Assembly: GCA_021324015.1 (NCBI GenBank)
Contig: JAJPJX010000099.1
Location: forward strand, 62,001 to 126,000
Length of the DNA stretch: 64,000 nt
Reading direction: 5' to 3'
Source: Solibacteraceae bacterium
GTDB taxonomy: Bacteria > Acidobacteriota > Terriglobia > Bryobacterales > Bryobacteraceae
Shown: positions 26,183 through 37,081 of the stretch, one piece after another
How the letters are laid out: every line of letters begins with the position of its first letter
Position numbering within the stretch: position 1 is the first letter of the stretch
Notes under the pieces: model-generated
Databases searched by the model: none
The model's input: only the letters and a program-made list of their open reading frames with translations
Told to the model about the DNA's origin: nothing
Translations under genes and position numbers: made by a program

Positions 26183-27385
26183 GTGAGTCCTTCGGCGCCT
26201 ACCGTTGCGCGGACGAACCGGGCGGAAAAGCCTGCTCCGACCAGCGCCCTGGCGGGCTTCCTGCTCTCCGGTTTTTTGTTCGCGCTTCTGGGTGCCATCC
26301 TGCCGGCGTGGGGCTATCACCGCGATCCCCCGGAGTTTGCGACCATCGGGCACTACTTTCTGAGCCTGAACCTGGGCATGCTCGCGGCCACTCGGGTAAC
26401 GCAGAGCTTGCTGCCACGGCGTGGCATCCGGTTCCTGCTGGTGCTGGCGGCGGCGCTGGCGTGCGGCACGCTGCTCTACCTGGCGCTGGTGACGCCTCCG
26501 GCCTCGCCGCTGTGGCGGATCGCCGGCCTGGCGCTGATCGGGTTCGATACGGGACTGCTTCATCCGGCGTTGTTCCACGCTATCACGGGACGGTACGAAC
26601 GAGACCCGGTGGGAACGTTGAACCGGGGCGGGATCTTTTTCGGCCTGGGATGCCTGGCGGTGACGCTGCTGGTGGCCGGCACGTTTTATGCATACACGGT
26701 GCCCAGCATTCTGGTTCTGATGGCTACGGTACCGGCGTATTTCGCAGGCATTTTTGCCAAATCTTCGTTTCCGGCGGTGGTTGCGGCGGGGCAGCCGAGC
26801 CTGCGCCAGGCGCTCCTGGACTTCCGCAGCCCCGGCGCAGTGATGTTCGCCATGCTGCTGTTTTTTCAGTTTGGAAACGAATGGTCGATCGCCGGCTGGC
26901 TGCCCCTGTTTCTGATCCGGCGGCTGGGAGCCAGCCCGAGCACGGCCCTGCTGTTGCTGGCACTTTACTGGCTGGCCCTGCTGGTTGGACGAGTGGGGGC
27001 CGTAGCGATCGTGCCGCGAGTACGGCATGGCCGGCTGCTAGGCGGCAGTGTGTTGGCGGCACTGTTCGGATGCCTGCTCTTGTACTCGACCAATAATGTC
27101 TTTGGCGCCGGCATGGGGGCCCTGTTCGTGGGCTGTGGTTTCGCCAGCATCTACCCCCTGGTGGCGGAGCGCATCGGCAGAAGATTTCCGTATTACCATC
27201 CGGGTTTTTTTAATGGCATCTTTTCGTTCGGGATGCTGGGCGGGATGCTGGCCCCAGCGACGCTGGGTTACCTGGCGGTGGTCTGGGATATCGGCGCGGT
27301 CATGGCCCTGCCCCTGGCAGGCACCTGCCTGGTGTGCGTCCTGCTGCTGCTGATCTGGCTGGAAGCAAAGGTGACGGGCAGATGA
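26183..27385 (+). CDS. Major facilitator superfamily transporter (sugar permease-like)
   Basis: 400 residues with about twelve hydrophobic segments, the first near residues 20-40 (ALAGFLLSGFLFALLGAILP). The overall pattern resembles the FucP/glucose-galactose branch: YHRDPPEFATIGHYFLSLNLG early, YWLALLVGRVGAVAIV after the central loop and GCGFASIYPLVAERIGRRFPY in the second half. The substrate is unknown, with sugars most likely. GTG at 26183 is chosen over an upstream TTG (26132) because the latter adds a basic, non-membrane stretch and the -10 box lies between them. The stop overlaps the dacB start (ATGA). Confidence 0.8.
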   Translation: MSPSAPTVARTNRAEKPAPTSALAGFLLSGFLFALLGAILPAWGYHRDPPEFATIGHYFLSLNLGMLAATRVTQSLLPRRGIRFLLVLAAALACGTLLYLALVTPPASPLWRIAGLALIGFDTGLLHPALFHAITGRYERDPVGTLNRGGIFFGLGCLAVTLLVAGTFYAYTVPSILVLMATVPAYFAGIFAKSSFPAVVAAGQPSLRQALLDFRSPGAVMFAMLLFFQFGNEWSIAGWLPLFLIRRLGASPSTALLLLALYWLALLVGRVGAVAIVPRVRHGRLLGGSVLAALFGCLLLYSTNNVFGAGMGALFVGCGFASIYPLVAERIGRRFPYYHPGFFNGIFSFGMLGGMLAPATLGYLAVVWDIGAVMALPLAGTCLVCVLLLLIWLEAKVTGR

Positions 27386-28875
27386 GGAGATTTGGAAGTG
27401 GGACGGCAGTGCTGCTGGTACTGGCGTCGGCGGTGTTCGGGCGAGACCTGGGAAGCCGGGTGCGCGAAGCGATGGCCGCGTCACCGGCCGCCCGGCAGGC
27501 TTTCTGGGGAGTCCAGGTGGTGGATCTCGAAAGCGGACAGATCCTGGTGGATGAAAATGCCGACCACCTCTTTGTTCCCGCCTCCAACACCAAGCTGTTC
27601 ACGACCGCGCTGGCGCTGACCCGCCTGGGCGCGGATTACCGGTTTGAGACAACGGTGGTGGCGGAGCGGGCGCCGGATGAGGCGGGCAAAGTAGGGTCTC
27701 TCCGCCTGGTGGGAGGCGGAGATCCGAACCTTTCGGCACGCGCCATCCCGTATCACATGGGCCCGGCAGCCGGCGATCCCTTGCAGGCGGTGGAGGACCT
27801 GGCACGGCAATTGATGGAACGTGGCGTCCGGCGGGTGGAAGGCGACATCATTGGGGACGACACCGCCTATGTCTGGGCGCCGTATCCGGAAGGTTGGGCG
27901 GCCGACGATGCGATCTGGGATTACGGCGCTCCGGTGAGCGCCCTGACCATCAACGACAACGCGTTTTCGCTCACGGTACGGCCAGGAGAACGCGAAGGCG
28001 AACCGGCGCACGTGACGCTCCAGCCGCCGGTCGAATATTACGAAATCGACAACCGGGTGCGCACGGCAGCCGGGGTGGAACGGAAGATCCAGATCGACCG
28101 GGAAGCGGGATCGCGCCAACTGCGTGTCTGGGGCACCATTCCCCTGCGGGACGCGGGCGAAACGCAGTTGCTGGCGATCGACGACCCGGCGCTGTATGCG
28201 GCCCGGGCGCTGCTCAATGCGCTGGTCCGGCGGGGCGTGAGTGTGACGGGGCGGACGGCGGTGCGGCACCTGTATCCGAACGAAGTGGCGGATCTCCAGC
28301 GCGGCCCGGCCCCCCCACAGACCGACGGCGTAGTGCTGGCGCGTCGTACTTCAGCGCCGCTGGTGGAAGACCTGCGGATCACCGACAAGGTGAGCCAGAA
28401 CCTGCATGCGGAACTGGCCCTGCGCGCGGTGGGCCGGGCGTCGCGACGGATCGGCAGCCGGGAAGCCGGCCTGGAGGAGATGAAGGCCTTTCTGCATACG
28501 ATCGGCGTGGAGGGGAACGCGTATAGCCTGCATGACGGCTCGGGGTTGACACGGCTGAACCTGGTGACGCCGTCCGCAGTGGTCAAACTGCTGCGGGCGA
28601 TGTACGGCTCGCCGCAGCGGGAAGCCTGGATGAGCCTGCTGCCGGTAGGGGGTCAGGACGGCACGTTAAGCGCGCGCTTTGGAGACCTCGCGGCGGCGGG
28701 GGGCAGCATTCATGCGAAGACCGGCACGCTCACGCACGTGAGCGCGCTTTCCGGTTATGCGGAGCGCAAGGACGGCCGGGTGCTGGCCTTCTCGATCCTG
28801 GCGAACAACTACCAGGGAGCCTCTTCCGAGATCCGCGGAGTGATTGATAGAATTTGTATATTGATGCTGGAGTAA
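27382..28875 (+). CDS. dacB: D-alanyl-D-alanine carboxypeptidase/endopeptidase (PBP4, family S13)
   Basis: 497 residues with a signal peptide (MRRFGSGTAVLLVLASAVFG). All three penicillin-binding motifs are present: S68-N-T-K71 (VPASNTKLF), S338-Q-N (DKVSQNLHAE) and K446-T-G (IHAKTGTLTH). The large insertion between the first and second motifs is typical of PBP4. The enzyme trims pentapeptide side chains and cleaves cross-links in periplasmic peptidoglycan. Translationally coupled to the MFS gene upstream; the fmdB gene follows after 2 bp. Confidence 0.93.
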   Translation: MRRFGSGTAVLLVLASAVFGRDLGSRVREAMAASPAARQAFWGVQVVDLESGQILVDENADHLFVPASNTKLFTTALALTRLGADYRFETTVVAERAPDEAGKVGSLRLVGGGDPNLSARAIPYHMGPAAGDPLQAVEDLARQLMERGVRRVEGDIIGDDTAYVWAPYPEGWAADDAIWDYGAPVSALTINDNAFSLTVRPGEREGEPAHVTLQPPVEYYEIDNRVRTAAGVERKIQIDREAGSRQLRVWGTIPLRDAGETQLLAIDDPALYAARALLNALVRRGVSVTGRTAVRHLYPNEVADLQRGPAPPQTDGVVLARRTSAPLVEDLRITDKVSQNLHAELALRAVGRASRRIGSREAGLEEMKAFLHTIGVEGNAYSLHDGSGLTRLNLVTPSAVVKLLRAMYGSPQREAWMSLLPVGGQDGTLSARFGDLAAAGGSIHAKTGTLTHVSALSGYAERKDGRVLAFSILANNYQGASSEIRGVIDRICILMLE

Positions 28876-28877
28876 CT

Positions 28878-29111
28878 ATGCCCATCTACGAATATCGTTG
28901 TGAAGATTGCGGGAGCAAGTTCGAGAAGCTGGTGCGGCGGACCGCGGACGCGGGAGCGGGCGAGTTGGAGTGCCCGTCATGCGGGCAGAGACATCTGCGG
29001 CAGGAACTCTCCGTGTTCGCCGCGCCCTCGAGCGCGAACGGCAAAGCGGCGGAGGCGCCGGTGTGCCCCAGCGGGCGGTGCAGCAATCCGGCGATGTGCG
29101 GCATGAATTGA
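28878..29111 (+). CDS. FmdB-family zinc-ribbon protein
   Basis: 77 residues. It starts MPIYEYRCEDCGSKFEKL, the FmdB signature, with the second cysteine pair in ELECPSCGQRHLRQ: a four-cysteine zinc ribbon. Further cysteines follow at the C-terminus (VCPSGRCSNPAMCGMN). FmdB-like proteins are widespread small putative regulators of uncertain function. The start is set by ATG 28878, 2 bp after dacB. Confidence 0.88.
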   Translation: MPIYEYRCEDCGSKFEKLVRRTADAGAGELECPSCGQRHLRQELSVFAAPSSANGKAAEAPVCPSGRCSNPAMCGMN

Positions 29112-29146
29112 GGGCCGGCGACAGGCGACCCGCCTGTCCGGCAGGG

Positions 29147-29716
29147 ATGATGGACCGAGAGCAGGCGTTCGCGATTACCTGCGAATTCACCAAATCCGAT
29201 GGGCTGCGCAAGCACGCGCTGGCGGTGGAGGCGTGCCTGGCAGCGTACGCGCAGAAGTTCGCCGAGGATGAAGCCAAGTGGCGCGTGACGGCGCTGCTGC
29301 ACGATTTCGACTGGGAGGTCCACCCGCAGGCCCCGGACCATCCCATGAAGGGCGAACCGATTCTGGCGGAGCGGGGAGTCAGCGAGGAGATCCGCCGCGC
29401 CATTCTCTCCCACGCCAATTACAGCGGCGTTCCGCGGGAGTCTTTGCTCGAGAAGACACTCTATGCCTGCGATGAGCTGGCAGGCTTCATCACCGCGATT
29501 TCCTACGTAAAACCGCACCGCAGCGTTTTTGAAGTGGACGTGCCCTCGGTGCGCAAGAAGATGAAGGACAAGGCCTTCGCGCGGTCGGTGAACCGCGGAG
29601 ATATCGTCGCGGGGGCGCAGCAACTGGGCGTGGACCTGGACGAGCATATCGCTTTCTGTGTGAAGGCCATGCAGGACAGCGCCGACCTCCTGGGGCTCAG
29701 AGGCAACCACAGCTAA
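29147..29716 (+). CDS. HD-domain phosphohydrolase-like protein
   Basis: 189 residues from ATG 29147 (ATG 29150 is equally possible). HD-type metal motif: H in LRKHALAVEACL, HD in ALLHDFDWEVHP, H in ILSHANYSGVP and D in LYACDELAGF, in the spacing typical of HDIG hydrolases of this length. Such enzymes act on nucleotides or related phosphates; the substrate is unknown. It lies in the dacB-fmdB run, 35 bp after fmdB. Confidence 0.82.
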   Translation: MMDREQAFAITCEFTKSDGLRKHALAVEACLAAYAQKFAEDEAKWRVTALLHDFDWEVHPQAPDHPMKGEPILAERGVSEEIRRAILSHANYSGVPRESLLEKTLYACDELAGFITAISYVKPHRSVFEVDVPSVRKKMKDKAFARSVNRGDIVAGAQQLGVDLDEHIAFCVKAMQDSADLLGLRGNHS

Positions 29717-29768
29717 CTTGACGGCCCCGGCGCTGAGGCCGGTCAGCTCTGCGGTATTCTCAAGGGGA

Positions 29769-31049
29769 ATGAATCCGCGGGGTGTGAGTGAGGCTGCCTC
29801 GCCGTGGCGCGGCCTGTCCCGTTACCAGCACCTGGTTCTGATTACCGCCTGGCTGGGGTGGATCTTCGACTCGATGGACGCCACGATCTACGCCCTGGTG
29901 ATGACGCCGGCGTTGCGTGAACTGCTGGGCCCGCGGGGAACACAGGAGAATATCGGTTGGTACGGGGGGATCGTTTTCTCGACGTTCCTGGTGGGATGGG
30001 CGCTGGGGGGCGTGGTGTTCGGCATTCTGGCCGACTACCTGGGGCGGGCTCGCACCCTGGTTATCACCATTCTGATCTACGCCGTGTTCACGGGCATGGC
30101 GGGACTCGCGCACCACTGGTGGGAGCTGGCAATCTACCGGTTTCTGACCGCCCTGGGGATCGGAGGCGAATGGGCGTCGGGGGCTACGCTGGTTGCGGAG
30201 GTGTGGCCGGAATCGCTGCGGGTGAAGGGCGCTGGGCTGCTGCAATCGGCCTGGGGCGCGGGGTATTTCCTGGGCGCGGGATTGTACCTGCTCCTCTCGG
30301 CGGCAGGCTGGCGGGTGATGTTTTTTGTAGGCATGGCTCCCGCCGCCGTGGCAGTGCTCGTCCGGCTGAAGGTGCACGAACCCGAGAAATGGGTGGCAGC
30401 ACGTCGCGCGCCGGCCAAATCCGGCCGGCTCACACTGGCGGAGTTATTCGCCCCCGGGCAGCGGCGGGATACGGTGGTGGGCGCAGCGCTGGCGTTCGTG
30501 GCCGTGTTCGGACTATGGGGCGCGACGAACTGGACTCCCACGCTGATCACGGAATTGCTGCGGCCACGCGGACTGGACGCGGCTGCGACGGCGCGCGTGG
30601 TGAGTTACGCCGTGATGAGCCTCAACGCCGGCGCTATCGTGGGATACCTGGCTTTCGCGCCCCTGGCGGAACACTTCGGGCGGCGAGGGGCGTTCCTGAT
30701 CATGATGCTGGGCTCGGCGGTAACGCTGCCGCTGACCTTTCTGGCTCCGTCCTCGTACCTTGGGTCCATGCTGCTGTTGCCGCTTCTGGGCTTCTTTTCC
30801 AACGGCATCTTCAGCGGCTTCCCCATCTATCTGCCGGAGATTTTCCCCACACGGATCCGGGCGACGGGCGGCGGGTTTTGCTTCAACGTGGGGCGGGTGC
30901 TGGCGGCGGCCGGTCCCTTTTTGACCGGCTACCTGGTGACACGGCTGGGGACCTTTGCGCGCGCGGCCAGTTCCGTAGCGGTGATCTATTTGCTGGGGAT
31001 TGGGATACTGTACTTTGCGCGGGAAACGAAGGGGCAGAAAATTGCGTAA
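29769..31049 (+). CDS. MFS transporter, metabolite:H+ symporter (AAHS/MHS-like)
   Basis: 426 residues, twelve predicted membrane spans. Motifs: GWIFDSMDATIYALVMTPAL in helix 1, GGVVFGILADYLGRARTLV (the MFS A-motif) between helices 2 and 3, and FLTALGIGGEWASGATLVAE, typical of sialate/shikimate/aromatic acid symporters. Another A-like motif (LAEHFGRRGAFLI) is in the second half. ATG 29769 is chosen although the GGGG is only 2 nt upstream; an upstream TTG at 29718 lacks a ribosome site. The last 8 bp overlap the next gene, suggesting that transporter and enzyme share a substrate. Confidence 0.82.
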   Translation: MNPRGVSEAASPWRGLSRYQHLVLITAWLGWIFDSMDATIYALVMTPALRELLGPRGTQENIGWYGGIVFSTFLVGWALGGVVFGILADYLGRARTLVITILIYAVFTGMAGLAHHWWELAIYRFLTALGIGGEWASGATLVAEVWPESLRVKGAGLLQSAWGAGYFLGAGLYLLLSAAGWRVMFFVGMAPAAVAVLVRLKVHEPEKWVAARRAPAKSGRLTLAELFAPGQRRDTVVGAALAFVAVFGLWGATNWTPTLITELLRPRGLDAAATARVVSYAVMSLNAGAIVGYLAFAPLAEHFGRRGAFLIMMLGSAVTLPLTFLAPSSYLGSMLLLPLLGFFSNGIFSGFPIYLPEIFPTRIRATGGGFCFNVGRVLAAAGPFLTGYLVTRLGTFARAASSVAVIYLLGIGILYFARETKGQKIA

Positions 31050-32733
31050 GACGGCGGCAGTTTGGGTGCTGGCTTTGGCGGCAGGCGCCGCCCCGGCGGC
31101 GGAACTGCCGGGGCGCTACTACCGCCTGATGGACGCGGGCGTGAAGGAGATCCAGGCGCGGCTGGCAGTGGAGCCGGGCGCAGACCTGGAAAAGCTGGAG
31201 GCGACCGCGCCCTGGAAGCACTTTCCTTCGGCGGTACTGGTAGCGGCAGTCCTGTACGCGCACAGGCATCCGGAGAATCGGCGGTACGGCGATCCCGCGA
31301 TGCTGGCGCTGGCGCTACGGGTGGGCGATCTGCTGGTAAGCGAGCAGGAGAAGGGCCGATACAATACGCGTCTGGATCATCATCGGGATACGTACATGTG
31401 GCTGGACGCGTATCGCCTGCTGGAGCCGAAACTGGATCCGGAGCGCGCGGCCCGCTGGAAGAAGGCGCTGTTCGAAAACCTGGAGCCCCTGGCGGCGGAC
31501 GTGGCGAAACGCCAGGATGCTCCGTGGTACCAGTCGCCCTATCTCGGGACTTCGCCAAACCACTACTCGCTGTGGAGTTCGACGGTGTTCCTGGCGGGCA
31601 AGGTGTTTCACAACGCCGGATGGGAAAAGCTGGGCGCGGCAGTGATGCACCGCTTCGCGGCGGAGGAGCAGACGCCGGACGGCTTCTGGGGCGAGCACTC
31701 GCGGCGGGGTCCCACAACCGGCTACGACTACCTGACCGAGACGGGCGTGGCGCTCTACGAAGAATTCAGCCATGACCCGGCGGCGCTCGAGGCGCTGCGG
31801 CGCTCCACGGATTTTCACAAGTACTTCACCTATCCGGACGGCATGCCGGTAGAGACGATCAACGACCGCAACCGGCACTGGTTCATCTCGACCTGGGGCC
31901 ACTTCGGCTTTTCGCACTTCGCCGATGGGCGGCGGCTGGCAGAGTTTTTGACTGAGCGCTATCCGGCGGAGCCGATCTCGCTCGAAGGCCTGGGCCGCAT
32001 TGCGCAGGACGCGCTGTACTATCACGAAGGCGCCACCGCGAAGATTCCGCTGGACGAGCAGCGGTTCCACTACCGCATGCGGGCGCCGGCGGAGATCCGC
32101 AAAGCCGGGCCGTGGATCGTTTGCCTCTCGGGCATCATCGACACCCAGGCGCCAGTGAGCCAGTTCTACCTGGACCGCCAGGGTAGCGTGAGTATCTTTC
32201 ACGAGAAGTACGGCTTGATCGTGACCGGCGGCGGCTCCAAGCGCCAGCCGGAACTTGCCACGTTCCGCGAGAAGATCGGGGAGCAGATTTTCGCGCTGCC
32301 CATGAGCAGCCGGCTGGATACCGGAGAGCGGGAGGACCGGCTGGCTCTGGCGTTCAACACATTTTACGGCGTGATGCGGGTGGAGATTCCGGAGGAGCGC
32401 TCCGTGGTCCTCAGCACTGCGATCACGTCGCGTGGGCGGCGCGCCGAGGCGCGCATGAACCTGCAGCTTTGCCTGAAAACCGGCGAGACGCTGGAGACCG
32501 GCGCGGGACGCCGGCTCACGGTGGGGACCGAGCCCATCGAGATGGAACCCGCGGAGTTGGGCGGATGGATCCGCCATCATGGCTGGAAACTGAAAGTGGA
32601 CCCCGCGGCATCCCTGCGGTGGCCGGTTTTTCCCTTCAATCCTTACGCCAACGCGCCGGAGAGGACCGTGGATCTTGCGATAGCCGTGGTCTCCGTACCG
32701 GTGAAAGAAGAAATCCGCTTCGAAGTGGAATAA
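31042..32733 (+). CDS. Secreted alpha-helical toroid-like enzyme of unknown specificity
   Basis: 563 residues. The start is a TTG at 31042 inside the end of the MFS gene, with AAGGGG 7 nt upstream; it gives a clean signal peptide (MRKTAAVWVLALAAGAAPAA). The N-terminal 350 residues are helix-rich with aromatic and acidic loops (LDHHRDTYMWLDAYRLLEP, GTSPNHYSLWSSTVFLAG, EHSRRGPTTGYDYLTETG) like (alpha/alpha)6-toroid polysaccharide lyases or glycosidases; the C-terminal part looks beta-rich. I cannot name a family. Coupling to an organic-acid-type MFS suggests release and import of a sugar acid, as an inference only. Confidence 0.6.
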   Translation: MRKTAAVWVLALAAGAAPAAELPGRYYRLMDAGVKEIQARLAVEPGADLEKLEATAPWKHFPSAVLVAAVLYAHRHPENRRYGDPAMLALALRVGDLLVSEQEKGRYNTRLDHHRDTYMWLDAYRLLEPKLDPERAARWKKALFENLEPLAADVAKRQDAPWYQSPYLGTSPNHYSLWSSTVFLAGKVFHNAGWEKLGAAVMHRFAAEEQTPDGFWGEHSRRGPTTGYDYLTETGVALYEEFSHDPAALEALRRSTDFHKYFTYPDGMPVETINDRNRHWFISTWGHFGFSHFADGRRLAEFLTERYPAEPISLEGLGRIAQDALYYHEGATAKIPLDEQRFHYRMRAPAEIRKAGPWIVCLSGIIDTQAPVSQFYLDRQGSVSIFHEKYGLIVTGGGSKRQPELATFREKIGEQIFALPMSSRLDTGEREDRLALAFNTFYGVMRVEIPEERSVVLSTAITSRGRRAEARMNLQLCLKTGETLETGAGRRLTVGTEPIEMEPAELGGWIRHHGWKLKVDPAASLRWPVFPFNPYANAPERTVDLAIAVVSVPVKEEIRFEVE

Positions 32734-32754
32734 GGGCGCATATTTCCGAAACGA

Positions 32755-34044
32755 ATGACGACTTTGTGCAAAAGCAGGTTCCTCGAAGAACTCCGCTGGC
32801 GCGGCTTCCTGGAAGCCACTACGAGCGACGACCTGGACACCTATCTTGCGGAGGGCCGGCGCACGCTGTACGTGGGCTTTGATCCGACAGCGGACAGCCT
32901 GCATCTCGGCAGCCTGGTTCCGGTGATGGCTCTGGCGCACGCCCAGCGGCACGGCCACCGGCCCCTGGTGCTGGTCGGCGGGGGGACCGGTCTGATCGGA
33001 GATCCGAGCGGTAAGACCTCCGAGAGGATGCTGCTGACCAAGGAGAAAACCGAAGAGAATGCCGCCGCGATTCGAGCGCAGTTGAGCAAATTCTTCGATC
33101 TCTCCTCCGAGGAACGCGGGCTGATGCTGAATAACGCGGAGTGGCTCGCGCGGCTCAACCTGCTCGAGTTTCTGCGCGACATCGGCAAGCACTTTTCGGT
33201 CAACGAAATGGTCAAGCGCGATTCGGTACGCATGCGGCTGGAGGAGCGCGACCAGGGCATTTCGTACACCGAGTTCAGCTATATGCTGCTGCAGGCCTAC
33301 GATTTCCTCTATCTCTGCCAGCACCACGACTGCACCATCCAGATGGGCGGCCGGGACCAATGGGGCAATATCCTTTCGGGCAAGGAACTGATCCGGCGCG
33401 TGCTGGGCCGGCGCGGCGAAGGAATCACCTTCCCGCTGCTGACGACTTCCAACGGGAAGAAGTTCGGCAAGACCGAGGAAGGCGCGGTGTGGCTGGACGC
33501 GCGGCGCACAAGCCCGTACCAGATGTATCAATACTGGCTGCAAACGGCGGACGCGGACGTGGTGCAGCATCTGCGGCTGTTCACGTTCCTGGCCGAAGAG
33601 CAGATTGTGGCGTTGGAGCAGGAGGTCGCCGCGCGGCCGGAGAAGCGCGAGGCCCAGCGCATGCTGGCGGCGGAGTGCACGGGCATCGTGCACGGAGCAG
33701 ATACGGTGCGGGCCGTAGAAGCGGCCAGCCGGATTCTGTTCTCAGCATCCCGGGAGGTCCCCGCGGCGGAGACCGTGGAACTGCTGGCGCGGGAGGTGCC
33801 GGTCACGGAGATGGCGCGCGCGGAGCTGGACGCGAAGGTCGGGCTGGTGGACCTGCTGGTGCGGACGAACTTGGCCGAGAGCAAGGGCGCGGCGCGGAAG
33901 TTGATCGAGGGCGGCGGCGTGTATCTCAACAACGAACGGCAGAGCCATCCGCAGCGGGTGGTGTCGGCAGAGGACCTGCAGTGGCCGGGCGCGATCCTGC
34001 TGCGGGCGGGGAAGAAGAACTACCACCTAGTGCAGATTCGGTAG
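32755..34044 (+). CDS. tyrS: Tyrosyl-tRNA synthetase
   Basis: 429 residues, normal for bacterial TyrRS. Class I signatures: HIGH-like SLHLGSLVP (H50) and KMSKS-like KKFGKT (236-240). Tyrosine-binding residues lie in YVGFDPTADS and QMGGRDQWGNI. The C-terminal S4 RNA-binding domain is LVDLLVRTNLAESKGAARKL and onward. It attaches tyrosine to tRNA-Tyr. No T-box leader is seen in the 21 bp before the gene, and no terminator is evident in the 12 bp before the convergent fadE. Confidence 0.97.
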   Translation: MTTLCKSRFLEELRWRGFLEATTSDDLDTYLAEGRRTLYVGFDPTADSLHLGSLVPVMALAHAQRHGHRPLVLVGGGTGLIGDPSGKTSERMLLTKEKTEENAAAIRAQLSKFFDLSSEERGLMLNNAEWLARLNLLEFLRDIGKHFSVNEMVKRDSVRMRLEERDQGISYTEFSYMLLQAYDFLYLCQHHDCTIQMGGRDQWGNILSGKELIRRVLGRRGEGITFPLLTTSNGKKFGKTEEGAVWLDARRTSPYQMYQYWLQTADADVVQHLRLFTFLAEEQIVALEQEVAARPEKREAQRMLAAECTGIVHGADTVRAVEAASRILFSASREVPAAETVELLAREVPVTEMARAELDAKVGLVDLLVRTNLAESKGAARKLIEGGGVYLNNERQSHPQRVVSAEDLQWPGAILLRAGKKNYHLVQIR

Positions 34045-34056
34045 AATACGCCGCTG

Positions 34057-35832
<1,776 letters not shown>

Positions 35833-35865
35833 GCCATTCTCCCGGACAGGCGGAACAGCCCGTCC

Positions 35866-37041
35866 TTAAATTCGTTCGAAGATGCCTGCCGCGCCCTGGC
35901 CGCCGCCCACGCACATGGTCACCATGCCGTAGCGGGACTGGCGGCGTTCCATCTCGCGCAGGATGGTGGCAGTGAGCTTCGCCCCGGTGCATCCCAGGGG
36001 ATGGCCCAGGGCCACGGCGCCGCCGTTCACATTAACTTTTTCCTGATCCAGGCCGGCCTGGCGGATTACGGCCAGCGCCTGGCAGGCGAAGGCTTCATTC
36101 AGTTCGATGAGGCCGATGTCGTGGAGTTTCAACCCGGCCAGCGCGAGTGCCTTGGGGATGGCCACCACGGGGCCGATGCCCATGATCTCCGGCGGCACAC
36201 CGCCGGCCGCGAAGCTGACGTAGCGCAGGCGGGGCTTCAGGCCGAGCTGGCGCGCCTTCCGCTCGGACATGACCAGCGCGGCGGCGGCGCCGTCGCTGGT
36301 CTGCGAAGAGTTGCCCGCCGTAACTGTACCGTGCGCGTGGAACACGGGCTTCAGCCTGGCGAGCGCTTCGAGCGTGGTGTCGGCACGCGGGCCTTCGTCT
36401 TTGGCGAAGACGGTTTTGGCGGTCTTGGGACGAGCGCCGTTGGGCGTGACGGTTTCAACTTCCACCGGGACGATTTCCTCGTCGAACTTGCCTTCGGCCT
36501 GGGCACGCAGGGCGTTCTGATGACTGCGCAGGGCAAAGGCATCCGCATCTTCCCGCGCAATGCGGTACTTGCGCTGGACGCGTTCCGCGGTGAGGCCCAT
36601 GGTCATGTAGATGGCCGGCAGGTGATCCACGAACCAGGGATTGGGCGCGGGACGGGCGCCGCCGCGCGGAATCAGGCTCATGGACTCGGCTCCGCCCGCC
36701 AGGATGATTTCGGCGCTGCCCGCGCGAATGCGGTCCGCGGCCATGGCGATGGATTGCAGGCCGGAACTACAGAAGCGGTTGATGGTGACGCCGGGCACCA
36801 GGTCCGGGAGCCCAGCCCGCAGGGCGGCGCAGCGGGCCATGTTGTTGCCCGATTCCCCCTCCGGCATGGCGCAGCCAAGGATCACGTCGTCGATGTCCTC
36901 CTGCGGGACTTGCGGATACAGCTCCAGGAGACGGCGGATCACGGCGGCGGCGAGATCGTCGGGCCGGGCGTGGCGCAAGGTCCCCCGCGGGGCTTTGCCC
37001 ACGGCAGTCCGCAGACAGTCAATGATTACGGCTTCTTGCAT
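35866..37041 (-). CDS. fadA: Acetyl-CoA acyltransferase (thiolase)
   Basis: 391 residues, a thiolase with all three catalytic motifs: nucleophile C91 ([12 protein letters not shown]), the [11 protein letters not shown] histidine and the second cysteine in [11 protein letters not shown] near the C-terminus. [11 protein letters not shown] is also diagnostic. It cleaves 3-ketoacyl-CoA with CoA to acetyl-CoA in the last step of beta-oxidation. It lies between fadN and fadE with short gaps, so the three enzymes form one unit. Confidence 0.95.
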   Translation of the reverse strand: MQEAVIIDCLRTAVGKAPRGTLRHARPDDLAAAVIRRLLELYPQVPQEDIDDVILGCAMPEGESGNNMARCAALRAGLPDLVPGVTINRFCSSGLQSIAMAADRIRAGSAEIILAGGAESMSLIPRGGARPAPNPWFVDHLPAIYMTMGLTAERVQRKYRIAREDADAFALRSHQNALRAQAEGKFDEEIVPVEVETVTPNGARPKTAKTVFAKDEGPRADTTLEALARLKPVFHAHGTVTAGNSSQTSDGAAAALVMSERKARQLGLKPRLRYVSFAAGGVPPEIMGIGPVVAIPKALALAGLKLHDIGLIELNEAFACQALAVIRQAGLDQEKVNVNGGAVALGHPLGCTGAKLTATILREMERRQSRYGMVTMCVGGGQGAAGIFERI

Positions 37042-37081
37042 CGCTCCCCTCTGCGTCCGCTCCCCTACGGTCGCGGCTCGG

